Of a stretch of DNA of 8,497 nucleotides, positions 1 to 5,743 are shown piece by piece. How positions within the stretch are numbered: the stretch's first letter is position 1; each line of letters starts with the position of its first letter. Both the position numbers and the translations under genes were made by a program. The stretch lies in NCBI GenBank assembly GCA_016302435.1, contig JAEDNQ010000100.1, forward strand, positions 1 through 8,497. The letters run 5' to 3'. The stretch is from Bacteroidaceae bacterium. GTDB lineage: Bacteria; Bacteroidota; Bacteroidia; Bacteroidales; Bacteroidaceae. Below the pieces are notes generated by a model, which saw only the letters and a list, made by a program, of their open reading frames with translations, was not told the origin of the DNA and searched no databases.

Positions 1-2
1 CA

Positions 3-1049
3 TCAGATGATATTGACCTCAGGATGAATGTCGACGCCAAACGTTTTCTTGACATCCTTGCGCACAGCCTCACAGAGGCGCATTATCTCTTCGCTTGTGG
101 CACCGCCAAGATTGACAAGCACAAGGGCCTGTTTGTCGTGAACACCGGCTCTGCCGAGAGCCTTGCCTTTCCATCCGCACTTCTCTATCATCCATCCAGC
201 CGGAATCTTGTACCTGTCGCCCACGACATAAAAGGGCATGTCGGGGTAGACGCCACGTATAGCCTCGAACGTAGAGCTATCGACAATGGGATTCATGAAG
301 AAGCTGCCGGCATTGCCCATCACAGAAGGGTCGGGCAACTTGGCGTTGCGAATGTCGATGATGGCACGACGCACGTCAGCCACAGTCACATCGCTCCTGC
401 CGGATAGAGCAGCGCGAATGTTGCCATAGTCGAGCTGAAGCTGCGGTGTCGCCGAAAGGGCGTAGGTCACATGCGTTATTGCGTATCGTCCCTTGAGTTC
501 ATTTTTGAATATGCTCTGGCGGTAGGAGTAGTGGCAGTCGGCATTGGTCAGCTGTCTTGCCTCGCCCGTAGACAGGTCAACAACATCGACACAGACAATG
601 ACATCTTTTGCTTCCACGCCATAGGCACCAATGTTCTGAACAGCACTCGCTCCCACCTCACCGGGGATGAGTGAAAGATTCTCTATGCCACCAAGCCCGC
701 TGTCAACAGCCCATGCCACAAGATCATCCCATATCTCCCCTGCTCCAGCCTTGACGAGGACATGGCCTTCACCGTCCTCTCCCAGACGTGAGATGCCCTT
801 GATGGCACTGTGGAGAATGGTGCCAGCATAGTCGGAAGAGAAAAGCAGGTTGCTTCCGCCACCGATATGAAGAAAAGGCCGAGAGAGCGAGGGCACTAAC
901 AGCTGAAGCTGCTGGGCTGAGTAATACTCTATAAAACACTTGCAGCGCACATCCATCCCGAAGGTGTTGTGCGCCAAAAGCGAATAGTCTTTATATCTCT
1001 TTATCTCGTTGTTCATTGTACGTTCATGTTGGTTATACAAAGTCGCCAT
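3..1049 (-). CDS. murB: UDP-N-acetylmuramate dehydrogenase (MurB), type I-like
   Basis: MurB is a cytoplasmic FAD enzyme. It uses NADPH to reduce UDP-GlcNAc-enolpyruvate to UDP-MurNAc, the second committed step of peptidoglycan precursor synthesis. The 348-aa product is close to the E. coli length (about 342). The FAD-binding motif GGGSNLLF lies at 63-70, and the second FAD-site motif IPGEVGASAVQNIGAYG at 128-144. The tyrosine-loop segment YSYRQSIF at 174-181 is typical of type I enzymes. GNAGSFFMNP at 245-254 carries the expected catalytic serine (S249), and HPEVNII at the C-terminus carries the expected catalytic glutamate (E344). The start is uncertain: an ATG at 1016 (residue 12) would also give a complete enzyme. 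It lies 42 bp behind the lipoprotein gene on the same strand with no promoter box seen between, so the two are probably co-transcribed. The stop reads TGATG on the minus strand, so an ATG at 3-1 overlaps it by one base. Confidence 0.97.
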   Translation of the reverse strand: MATLYNQHERTMNNEIKRYKDYSLLAHNTFGMDVRCKCFIEYYSAQQLQLLVPSLSRPFLHIGGGSNLLFSSDYAGTILHSAIKGISRLGEDGEGHVLVKAGAGEIWDDLVAWAVDSGLGGIENLSLIPGEVGASAVQNIGAYGVEAKDVIVCVDVVDLSTGEARQLTNADCHYSYRQSIFKNELKGRYAITHVTYALSATPQLQLDYGNIRAALSGRSDVTVADVRRAIIDIRNAKLPDPSVMGNAGSFFMNPIVDSSTFEAIRGVYPDMPFYVVGDRYKIPAGWMIEKCGWKGKALGRAGVHDKQALVLVNLGGATSEEIMRLCEAVRKDVKKTFGVDIHPEVNII

Positions 1050-1091
1050 GTAAGATTACTGTTATTTTATTGATGCCAAACAACATGAACA

Positions 1092-1934
1092 TCAATACTC
1101 TATCTCTGTCAGACGCCACTGCTCGCCGTCCTTGGCAAAGCGGAATGTGGTGAGCATACCATTACTGATGCCCTCGAGCATGAGAGTCTTACGGTTTTGG
1201 CTGATGCAGGTCTGGCCATAGTTCATGTTGACGAGCATCTTCGACTCCAAAGGGAAGTCTTCTTTCATCTCCATCCACTCGTCAGCATCGACATAGCGTT
1301 CCTCAGGCTCTGACTCCCCATCGTCAGGTATGAGCACGAGCTTGATGGGCTGTGTGATGGATTCTCGCTGAAAGACGCTGTCTGTGACGAAGCGAGTGTA
1401 GAAATCGAGAAAATTCGCATTCGGCGTATCCTGTATGCGTTTCCGCACAATGTCATGAAGCATCCATCGTCCATGGCTGCGGTCGAAGTTGCATTTGTCC
1501 ACCTCGCTCTCTGCAAGATTGTACCACTCTATGGCGACATGAGTCAGCGACGTGTCCTTCTGCAGTTCGAGGTCTTCTTCCCGTTCAAAGATGACATAGT
1601 AGTAGTCGTTTTCCAGAAAATGATTCATCGATTTCCACTGTCCCTTGTTGAGATAAGACACCTCGTCGCCGTCCCTGATTGGCAAAGGCATGACGACTCT
1701 CTGCGCCTGAAACTTCGGATCGTCGATGAAGTTGAAGAAGAAGTCGCTGAAGAGCATGTCGGCAGCCACGGGAGGCACGTCTTCGTCAAAGAGATGGATA
1801 GTGTCTCCGATGAAGGCCTCTGCTGAATCTTCCTCAGCCTTGTCCTCCTCAGCATACGAATTGGTCATCTTGGAGTCGCCACACGAAACCAAGAGGCATG
1901 CTACTGCCGCAGATGTGCTAAATATTTTTTTCAT
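1092..1934 (-). CDS. Putative lipoprotein with two NTF2-like repeats (DUF4348-type)
   Basis: This 280-aa protein of unknown function is predicted to be exported. It starts with a lipoprotein signal peptide: MKK, a hydrophobic stretch, then the lipobox LVSC with lipidated Cys at 18. An acidic linker (about 28-52) follows. The rest is two related halves of about 110 residues. F62-x-D64-F-F and D72-x-x-F75-Q76 match F175-x-D177-F-Y and D185-x-x-F188-Q189 at identical spacing. W100-x-x-M103 matches W220-x-x-M223. F150-x6-W157-x-L-x-x-I162 matches F266-x6-W273-x-L-x-x-I278. From memory, length and pattern resemble the Bacteroidales family DUF4348, thought to have an NTF2-like fold; this assignment is not verified. 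No catalytic residues are recognisable. It is first in a probable operon with murB, so an envelope role is plausible but unproven. A Bacteroidetes promoter lies 24 bp upstream of the ATG. Confidence 0.85.
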   Translation of the reverse strand: MKKIFSTSAAVACLLVSCGDSKMTNSYAEEDKAEEDSAEAFIGDTIHLFDEDVPPVAADMLFSDFFFNFIDDPKFQAQRVVMPLPIRDGDEVSYLNKGQWKSMNHFLENDYYYVIFEREEDLELQKDTSLTHVAIEWYNLAESEVDKCNFDRSHGRWMLHDIVRKRIQDTPNANFLDFYTRFVTDSVFQRESITQPIKLVLIPDDGESEPEERYVDADEWMEMKEDFPLESKMLVNMNYGQTCISQNRKTLMLEGISNGMLTTFRFAKDGEQWRLTEIEY

Positions 1935-1957
1935 ACTTCATAGATGTAAATCTCGTG

Positions 1958-1965
1958 CAAAGTTA
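1958..1965 (-). promoter_or_regulatory. Promoter -7 box for the lipoprotein-murB operon
   Basis: The minus strand reads TAACTTTG, a full match to the Bacteroidetes housekeeping -7 consensus TAnnTTTG, followed by GCA... context reading toward the lipoprotein ATG at 1934. A possible -33 TTTG lies at 1993-1990, but the 24-bp spacer is longer than the usual 19-21. The start site should fall near 1950, giving a short leader of about 15-20 nt. The start site is inferred. Confidence 0.65.
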
Positions 1966-2066
1966 GGCAATTCTGTGGAGATAGAGCTACAAAATGGTAT
2001 TTTATATTTGTTACAAGCCCTATTTTGACCATAATTGCCCCCTGAAAAGCATTTAATCGGGTTCAA

Positions 2067-2082
2067 ACGACATCTATGTCGT
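2067..2082. repeat. Perfect inverted repeat, candidate operator at the pheS promoter
   Basis: ACGACAT-CT-ATGTCGT is a perfect 7-bp dyad with a 2-bp spacer. It ends 10 bp before the -7 box at 2093, so it covers the place where a -33 element should be; no good TTTG is present there. A dyad of this size and position is typical of a dimeric repressor or activator site. No regulator is recognisable in the window, and no second copy was seen. Confidence 0.45.
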
Positions 2083-2092
2083 GATAAATGAC

Positions 2093-2100
2093 TAACTTTG
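2093..2100 (+). promoter_or_regulatory. Promoter -7 box for pheS
   Basis: TAACTTTG, followed by CAAAG, is a full match to the Bacteroidetes -7 box TAnnTTTG. The start site should lie near 2106, giving a leader of about 130 nt before the pheS ATG at 2240. A -33 TTTG is not evident, and the expected place is occupied by the dyad at 2067-2082. Confidence 0.65.
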
Positions 2101-2167
2101 CAAAGAATTTCAAAGAGCGTCGTCGCCTCGCCTTCATGTCAACACACTGTTATACGCACAGGAGTAA

Positions 2168-2176
2168 GGGGGGGGG
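2168..2176 (+). repeat. Nine-base poly-G tract in the pheS leader
   Basis: There are nine consecutive G residues within the untranslated leader of pheS, about 60 nt after the expected transcription start and 63 bp before the ATG. Such tracts are prone to slippage in replication and transcription. A short ATG-started frame (2136-2219, 27 codons) runs across it, but nothing else suggests that it is translated. Confidence 0.9.
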
Positions 2177-2239
2177 CGCTGAGCTTCAGAGACAAAACCA
2201 TAATATTCACACACCATAACAACAATACACTTTCACACC

Positions 2240-3259
2240 ATGTTAGGAAGAATACAAGACCTGCTCAACGAAGTGGAAAGCCTCCAGGCACAATCGGCAG
2301 AAGAGATTGAACAGCTGCGCATCAAGTATCTCAGCAAGAAAGGACTCATTACAGCCCTCATGGCCGACTTCCGCAACGTACCAGCAGAACAGAAAAAAGA
2401 GATAGGCATAAAGATTAACGAACTCAAGAACAAGGCACAGGAAAAAATCAACAGCCTGAGAGACACCTTCGCCCTACAGGAGACAGATGCCGCCCACCTC
2501 GACATAACACGCACAGCCTACCCTGTGCCCCTCGGCACAAGACATCCGCTCACCATCGTCAAAAACGAGATCATCGACATTTTCTCCCGACTCGGCTTCG
2601 CCCTGGCAGAGGGACCTGAAGTAGAAGACGACTGGCACGTGTTCTCATCCATGAACTTTGCCGAGGACCACCCCGCACGCGACATGCAAGACACCTTCTT
2701 CGTCGAAGCTCACCCTGACATCATCCTGCGCACACACACAAGCTCTGTGCAGGCACGTGTCATGGAACAGCAGCAGCCACCTGTAAGAGTGCTCTGCCCC
2801 GGACGCGTCTACCGCAATGAGGCCATCTCTGCCCGTGCCCACTGCTTCTTCCATCAGGTGGAAGGACTTTATGTAGACGAAAAAGTCAGCTTCACCGACC
2901 TAAAGCAAGTGCTCCTCCTCTTTGCCAAAGAGATGTTCGGCGAAGACACACAGATACGACTCCGCCCATCCTACTTCCCCTTCACTGAGCCAAGCGCTGA
3001 GATGGATGTCAGCTGCACCCTCTGCAAGGGCAAGGGCTGCAACATGTGCAAAGGTTCAGGATGGCTCGAAATACTCGGATGCGGCATGGTACACCCCAAC
3101 GTCCTTGAAGCCAACGGCATAGACTCAAAGAAATATAAGGGCTACGCCTTCGGCATGGGCATTGAGCGCATAGCCAACCTCCGCTATCAGGTAAAGGACC
3201 TCCGCCTCTTCTCCGAAAACGATGTGCGTTTCCTCAAGGAGTTTGAAGCAGCCAACTGA
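2240..3259 (+). CDS. pheS: Phenylalanine--tRNA ligase alpha subunit
   Basis: PheS is the catalytic class II subunit of the (alpha-beta)2 enzyme that charges tRNA-Phe in the cytoplasm. The 339-aa protein is slightly longer than E. coli PheS (about 327). Residues 1-80 form the helical coiled-coil arm that contacts tRNA. Motif 1 spans about 101-155 (RHPL... to ...RDMQDTFF). Motif 2 spans about 182-210 (VRVLCPGRVYRNE with FFHQVEG). Motif 3 is near 291-332 (GYAFGMGIERIA). Between motifs 2 and 3 is an insert with C259-x2-C262-x4-C267-x2-C270, which reads as two adjacent CxxCxGxG units and probably binds zinc. The ATG is preceded by a C/A-rich leader with no Shine-Dalgarno sequence, as usual in Bacteroidetes, and MLGRIQDLL is a normal PheS N-terminus. 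The beta subunit gene pheT is not adjacent. A large hairpin downstream probably ends the transcript. Confidence 0.98.
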   Translation: MLGRIQDLLNEVESLQAQSAEEIEQLRIKYLSKKGLITALMADFRNVPAEQKKEIGIKINELKNKAQEKINSLRDTFALQETDAAHLDITRTAYPVPLGTRHPLTIVKNEIIDIFSRLGFALAEGPEVEDDWHVFSSMNFAEDHPARDMQDTFFVEAHPDIILRTHTSSVQARVMEQQQPPVRVLCPGRVYRNEAISARAHCFFHQVEGLYVDEKVSFTDLKQVLLLFAKEMFGEDTQIRLRPSYFPFTEPSAEMDVSCTLCKGKGCNMCKGSGWLEILGCGMVHPNVLEANGIDSKKYKGYAFGMGIERIANLRYQVKDLRLFSENDVRFLKEFEAAN

Positions 3260-3380
3260 TGCCGCATGTCTCCCCTTCTCCTCTATCCTCTGCGGGCAAT
3301 AAACCTACTACTGGAGGAGAAAGAGATGTCACGAGATAGCTACTATGCGACAATATGACCAACAAACAAACATGGGACAA

Positions 3381-3419
3381 GGGTGTGTCATAAAGTCATC
3401 AATGGCTTATGGCACACCC
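3381..3419 (+). terminator. Long hairpin, probable pheS transcript terminator
   Basis: The left arm 3381-3398 (GGGTGTGTCATAAAGTCA) pairs with the right arm 3403-3419 (TGGCTTATGGCACACCC) around a TCAA loop. This gives 17 pairs with one bulged A. Two of the pairs are U-G wobbles when read as plus-strand RNA but A-C mismatches on the minus strand, so the structure suits a plus-strand transcript, that is, the pheS message ending 121 nt after its stop. A proper U-tract is missing (TCAATATTCTTC follows), so it could also act as a 3'-end protecting hairpin. Confidence 0.6.
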
Positions 3420-3486
3420 TCAATATTCTTCATGAAGGCATAGGCTTGGGCATACCCAGAGCATTGCTTTCAAGAGGTTTATCCAG

Positions 3487-3525
3487 AAAAAAATAAAAGG
3501 TATCTCGTTTCTCAACGCGACACCT
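3487..3525 (-). terminator. Intrinsic terminator with GNRA tetraloop
   Basis: Read on the minus strand, AGGTGTC-G-CGTT pairs with AACG-A-GATACCT around a GAGA tetraloop, which is of the GNRA type. This gives 11 pairs with one G-A mismatch and one G-U wobble. It is followed at once by the T-rich run TTTATTTTTTT. The wobble becomes C-A and the loop TCTC on the other strand, so the signal is minus-specific. It is the most canonical rho-independent terminator in the window. Confidence 0.75.
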
Positions 3526-3587
3526 CCATGTAAAATCCTGTTGGGTATTAGTTTTTAAGGTAAAAAAGATTTGTTGTTTGGATAACG
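3487..3587 (-). ncRNA. Candidate small RNA of about 100 nt, family unknown
   Basis: The minus strand shows a complete transcription unit without a credible gene. A well-spaced promoter (3592-3622) would start RNA near 3587, and a strong intrinsic terminator stands at 3487-3525. The first 60 or so nucleotides are A/U-rich and look mostly unstructured, then comes the terminator stem. A five-codon frame, MEVSR, starts at 3530 behind an AGGA. It ends inside the terminator stem and is more likely chance than a leader peptide. Downstream on this strand lies only the back of pheS, so the terminator is not an attenuator for a following gene. I do not recognise the family. It could base-pair with targets in trans or be a by-product of pervasive transcription. 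The ends are inferred. Confidence 0.45.
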
Positions 3588-3591
3588 AGTG

Positions 3592-3622
3592 CAAAGTTAG
3601 GACATTTATTTGAATAGACAAT
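3592..3622 (-). promoter_or_regulatory. Minus-strand promoter inside the pheS-glnS gap
   Basis: The minus strand reads ATTG (3622-3619), a 19-bp spacer, then TAACTTTG (3599-3592), followed by CACTCG. Both boxes and the spacing agree with the Bacteroidetes pattern (TTTG or TTG, 19-21 bp, TAnnTTTG), making this the best-spaced promoter in the window. It points away from glnS and into a region without a gene on that strand. The expected start is near 3587. Confidence 0.65.
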
Positions 3623-3624
3623 GA

Positions 3625-3674
3625 TTTATTGCAACTTTTTGTCTAAAACTGCGATTTTTTACATTTTTATTGCA
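3625..3674 (+). repeat. Pair of 9-bp direct repeats upstream of glnS
   Basis: TTTATTGCA occurs at 3625-3633 and again at 3666-3674. The 41-bp spacing is close to four turns of B-DNA, so a regulator could bind both on one face. The stretch is very A/T-rich, so chance is a real possibility. Confidence 0.3.
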
Positions 3675-3704
3675 GTAAATGCCTCTAAAGATGAAAAACT
3701 TTTG

Positions 3705-3712
3705 TAATTTTG
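3705..3712 (+). promoter_or_regulatory. Promoter -7 box for glnS
   Basis: TAATTTTG followed by CA matches TAnnTTTG. It lies in the A/T-rich stretch 3601-3720, in the right orientation for glnS. No good TTTG is present 19-21 bp upstream; a TTG at 3670-3672 is too far. The start site should be near 3719, giving a leader of about 120 nt. Confidence 0.6.
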
Positions 3713-3720
3713 CATTCAAA

Positions 3721-3789
3721 ATGACGAACCACGCTTACAAGCCGGCAAATAAGGCAGAGCAAACAACAAAGATTGATACTTTCTGGTAA
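3721..3789 (+). CDS. Possible 22-codon upstream ORF in the glnS leader
   Basis: An ATG at 3721 opens a frame ending at TAA 3787-3789. The peptide begins MTNHAYKPAN and ends KIDTFW. The ATG lies only about 8 bp after the -7 box, so the message might begin at or very near it, making the frame leaderless or nearly so. Local base composition is richer in G+C than the A/T-rich sequence on both sides. It has one Gln codon, so it is not an obvious glutamine-sensing leader peptide. Function is unknown and translation unproven. It may be chance. Confidence 0.2.
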   Translation: MTNHAYKPANKAEQTTKIDTFW

Positions 3790-3840
3790 AAAATATCAAA
3801 AGACACACATATATATAATATATATACACAACATACCACT

Positions 3841-5619
3841 ATGAGCACAGAAGTGAAAGAAGAGATGATGAACGAAGAGGCCAAGAAGCCATCCCTCAAC
3901 TTCATCGAAGAACAGATAGTAAAGGATCTCGCCGAAGGCAAGAACGGGAAGAGAGTGCAGACACGTTTCCCGCCAGAGCCCAACGGCTACCTCCACATAG
4001 GCCACGCCAAGGCCATAGCCATCGACTTCGGAATGGCTCAGAAATACGGTGGCGTATGCAACCTCCGCATGGACGACACCAACCCACAGAAGGAAGACAC
4101 CGAATACGTCGAAGCCATCAAGCGAGACATCGAGTGGCTCGGATTCCGCTGGAACAAGATACTCTACGCCAGCGACTACTTCCAGCAGCTCTGGGATCTC
4201 GCCGTTCAGCTCATCAAGGACGGCAAGGCCTACGTGGACGAACAGACATCCGAACAGATAGCACAGCAGAAAGGCACTCCTACGCAGCCAGGAACAGAAT
4301 CGCCCTTCCGCAACCGTCCTGTGGAGGAGAACCTCCGTCTCTTCGAAGAGATGAACTCAGGAAACATGGAGCCAGGAAAGATGGTGCTCAGAGCCAAAAT
4401 AGACATGGCAAGCCCCAACATGCACTTCCGCGACCCCATCATGTACCGCGTGCTCAACATGCCCCACTGGCGCACAGGCGACAAATGGAATGCATACCCA
4501 ATGTATGACTTCACCCACGGACAGTGTGACTACTGGGAAGGCGTGACACACTCTCTCTGCACCCTCGAGTTCGAAAGCCACCGCCCACTCTACGACCTAT
4601 TTGTCGACTGGGCCAAGACTGCTGCTCACGACGACCAGCCACTCGACGACAACAGGCCACGACAGACAGAGTTCAACAAGCTCAACCTCACACATATCCT
4701 CCTCTCCAAGCGCAACCTCCTCGTTCTCGTCAAGGAAGGCATCGTCAACGGATGGGACGACCCACGCATGCCTACCATCTGCGGTTTCAGACGCCGCGGC
4801 TACAGCCCTGAAGGCATACTATCCTTCATCAACAAGATAGGCTATACCAAGTTCGACGCGCTCAACCAGATGTCGCTCTTCGAAGCTGCTGTGCGCGACG
4901 ACCTCAACAAGAGAGCCCTCCGCGTCAGTGCTGTCATCGACCCCGTCAAACTCGTCATCACCAACTTCCCTGCCGACCAGACAGAGACCTACACTGCCAT
5001 CAACAACCCCGAAAACGAAGCCGACGGGACACACGAGATAGAGTTCAGCCGCGAACTCTGGATAGAGCGCGAAGACTTCATGGAAGACGCTCCGAAGAAG
5101 TTCTTCCGACTCGGTCCAGGCAAACAGGTCCGCCTAAAGAACAGCTACATCATCCAGTGTCCTGAAGCCATAGAAGACTGCGTGGTGAAAGATGCTGAAG
5201 GCAAAATAATAGAGATACACGCCCAGTTCATCCCCGACACAAAGACAGGCCAAGCCAACAGCAACATGAAGATAAAAGGCAAGACCATACACTGGGTAAG
5301 CTGCAACCACTGCATCGAAGCCGAAGTGCGCAACTACGAGAGACTCTGGATGGTAGAAAACCCAAGAGACGAGGTTGCCGCATACTCTAAGGCCAACGGA
5401 GACATCAGAGGCATAGAAGCAATGAGACCATTCCTCAACCCCAACAGCCTCGAAATAAAAAAGGCTTACGTGGAGAAATGGCTCGCCACCCGCAAGCCTA
5501 TGGACTACCTACAGTTCCAGCGCATCGGCTACTACAACGTAGACCCCGACTCAACCTCCGAACACCTCATCTTCAACCGCACCGTCGGACTTACCGACGC
5601 CTGGAAGAAGATAAAATAA
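3841..5619 (+). CDS. glnS: Glutamine--tRNA ligase
   Basis: GlnS is a cytoplasmic class I synthetase that charges tRNA-Gln directly with glutamine using ATP. The protein has 592 residues against about 554 in E. coli; part of the extra length is a charged N-terminal extension (1-38). The active-site motif PPEPNGYLHIGH is at 44-55, with HIGH at 52-55. DDTNP is at 78-82. The KMSKS-equivalent loop reads LLSKR at 287-291. GWDDPRMPT at 304-312 is diagnostic for the GlnRS/GluRS group, and the C-terminal beta-barrel anticodon-binding part begins near 345 with VIDPVKLVI. The start at 3841 follows an A/C-rich leader; MM at 9-10 gives alternative starts, but the first ATG fits family lengths. GlnRS is thought to have entered bacteria by transfer from eukaryotes. 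Its presence means Gln-tRNA need not be made by transamidation. Confidence 0.98.
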   Translation: MSTEVKEEMMNEEAKKPSLNFIEEQIVKDLAEGKNGKRVQTRFPPEPNGYLHIGHAKAIAIDFGMAQKYGGVCNLRMDDTNPQKEDTEYVEAIKRDIEWLGFRWNKILYASDYFQQLWDLAVQLIKDGKAYVDEQTSEQIAQQKGTPTQPGTESPFRNRPVEENLRLFEEMNSGNMEPGKMVLRAKIDMASPNMHFRDPIMYRVLNMPHWRTGDKWNAYPMYDFTHGQCDYWEGVTHSLCTLEFESHRPLYDLFVDWAKTAAHDDQPLDDNRPRQTEFNKLNLTHILLSKRNLLVLVKEGIVNGWDDPRMPTICGFRRRGYSPEGILSFINKIGYTKFDALNQMSLFEAAVRDDLNKRALRVSAVIDPVKLVITNFPADQTETYTAINNPENEADGTHEIEFSRELWIEREDFMEDAPKKFFRLGPGKQVRLKNSYIIQCPEAIEDCVVKDAEGKIIEIHAQFIPDTKTGQANSNMKIKGKTIHWVSCNHCIEAEVRNYERLWMVENPRDEVAAYSKANGDIRGIEAMRPFLNPNSLEIKKAYVEKWLATRKPMDYLQFQRIGYYNVDPDSTSEHLIFNRTVGLTDAWKKIK

Positions 5620-5627
5620 CTGCGGCA

Positions 5628-5716
5628 AGGCGATTATACAGGGCGGTAATTCTGCCAGACGGGCTGAGTGGTAGCTTGATTGAACACTCTGCCCATGGCG
5701 GATAATCGTCTGTATA
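5628..5716 (+). ncRNA. Candidate structured RNA: three-way junction between glnS and the TPR gene
   Basis: The plus-strand transcript can fold into a three-way junction. P1 pairs 5628-5637 with 5702-5711 (10 pairs, one G-U). P2 is GGCGG-TAATT-CTGCC at 5642-5656 (5 pairs, one G-U). P3 pairs 5661-5670 with 5685-5694 (9 pairs around one U-U mismatch) with a 14-nt loop. The G-U pairs would be C-A mismatches on the other strand, so a plus-strand RNA is favoured. A competing helix, TATACAG (5635-5641) with CTGTATA (5710-5716), cannot coexist with P1. No U-tract follows, so it is not a simple terminator. It matches no riboswitch class I can recall. It could be the 5' leader of the TPR gene, a 3' element of glnS or a processing site. 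Confidence 0.4.
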
Positions 5717-5743
5717 TATACAAACTCTCCCCCAAGCAAAAAC

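Noticed and set aside
1069..1096. 7-bp inverted repeat ATTGATG/CATCAAT across the lipoprotein stop codon, considered as a terminator.
   Set aside because: It is short and A/T-rich with a 14-nt loop. On the minus strand it is followed by A residues rather than T, so termination before murB is unlikely.
2098..2310. A 70-codon plus-strand frame running from the pheS promoter into pheS.
   Set aside because: Its only early start is a TTG inside the -7 box, and it overlaps the pheS N-terminus in another frame, which is clearly the real one.
3276..3321. 8-bp inverted repeat TTCTCCTC/GAGGAGAA just after pheS.
   Set aside because: The 30-nt loop and lack of a U-tract make it weak, and the much stronger hairpin at 3381 is the better end signal.
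3381..3419. Long inverted repeat considered as an insertion-sequence end.
   Set aside because: There is no transposase remnant, no second copy and no target duplication. The plus-strand-specific wobble pairs fit an RNA hairpin after pheS.
3430..3621. A 63-codon minus-strand open frame in the pheS-glnS gap.
   Set aside because: Its ATG lies upstream of and within the promoter that would transcribe it, the frame runs through the terminator hairpin, and the peptide resembles nothing I know.
3810..3826. Alternating TA run just before the glnS start.
   Set aside because: The two TATATATA arms are separated by a single base, too little for a hairpin loop. It is best seen as an unstructured A/T-rich leader suited to initiation without a Shine-Dalgarno sequence.
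4056..4508. A 150-codon frame inside glnS, and similar long shadows inside murB and the lipoprotein gene.
   Set aside because: Each lies wholly inside a confidently identified gene in another frame; the peptides are low-complexity Arg/His/Pro/Ser-rich products of shifted codons.
5661..5700. A tRNA-like D-arm string (GAGTGGTAGC) in the glnS-TPR gap.
   Set aside because: No T-arm GTTCGA, acceptor stem or anticodon stem of tRNA form is present; the bases instead form helix P3 of the three-way junction.
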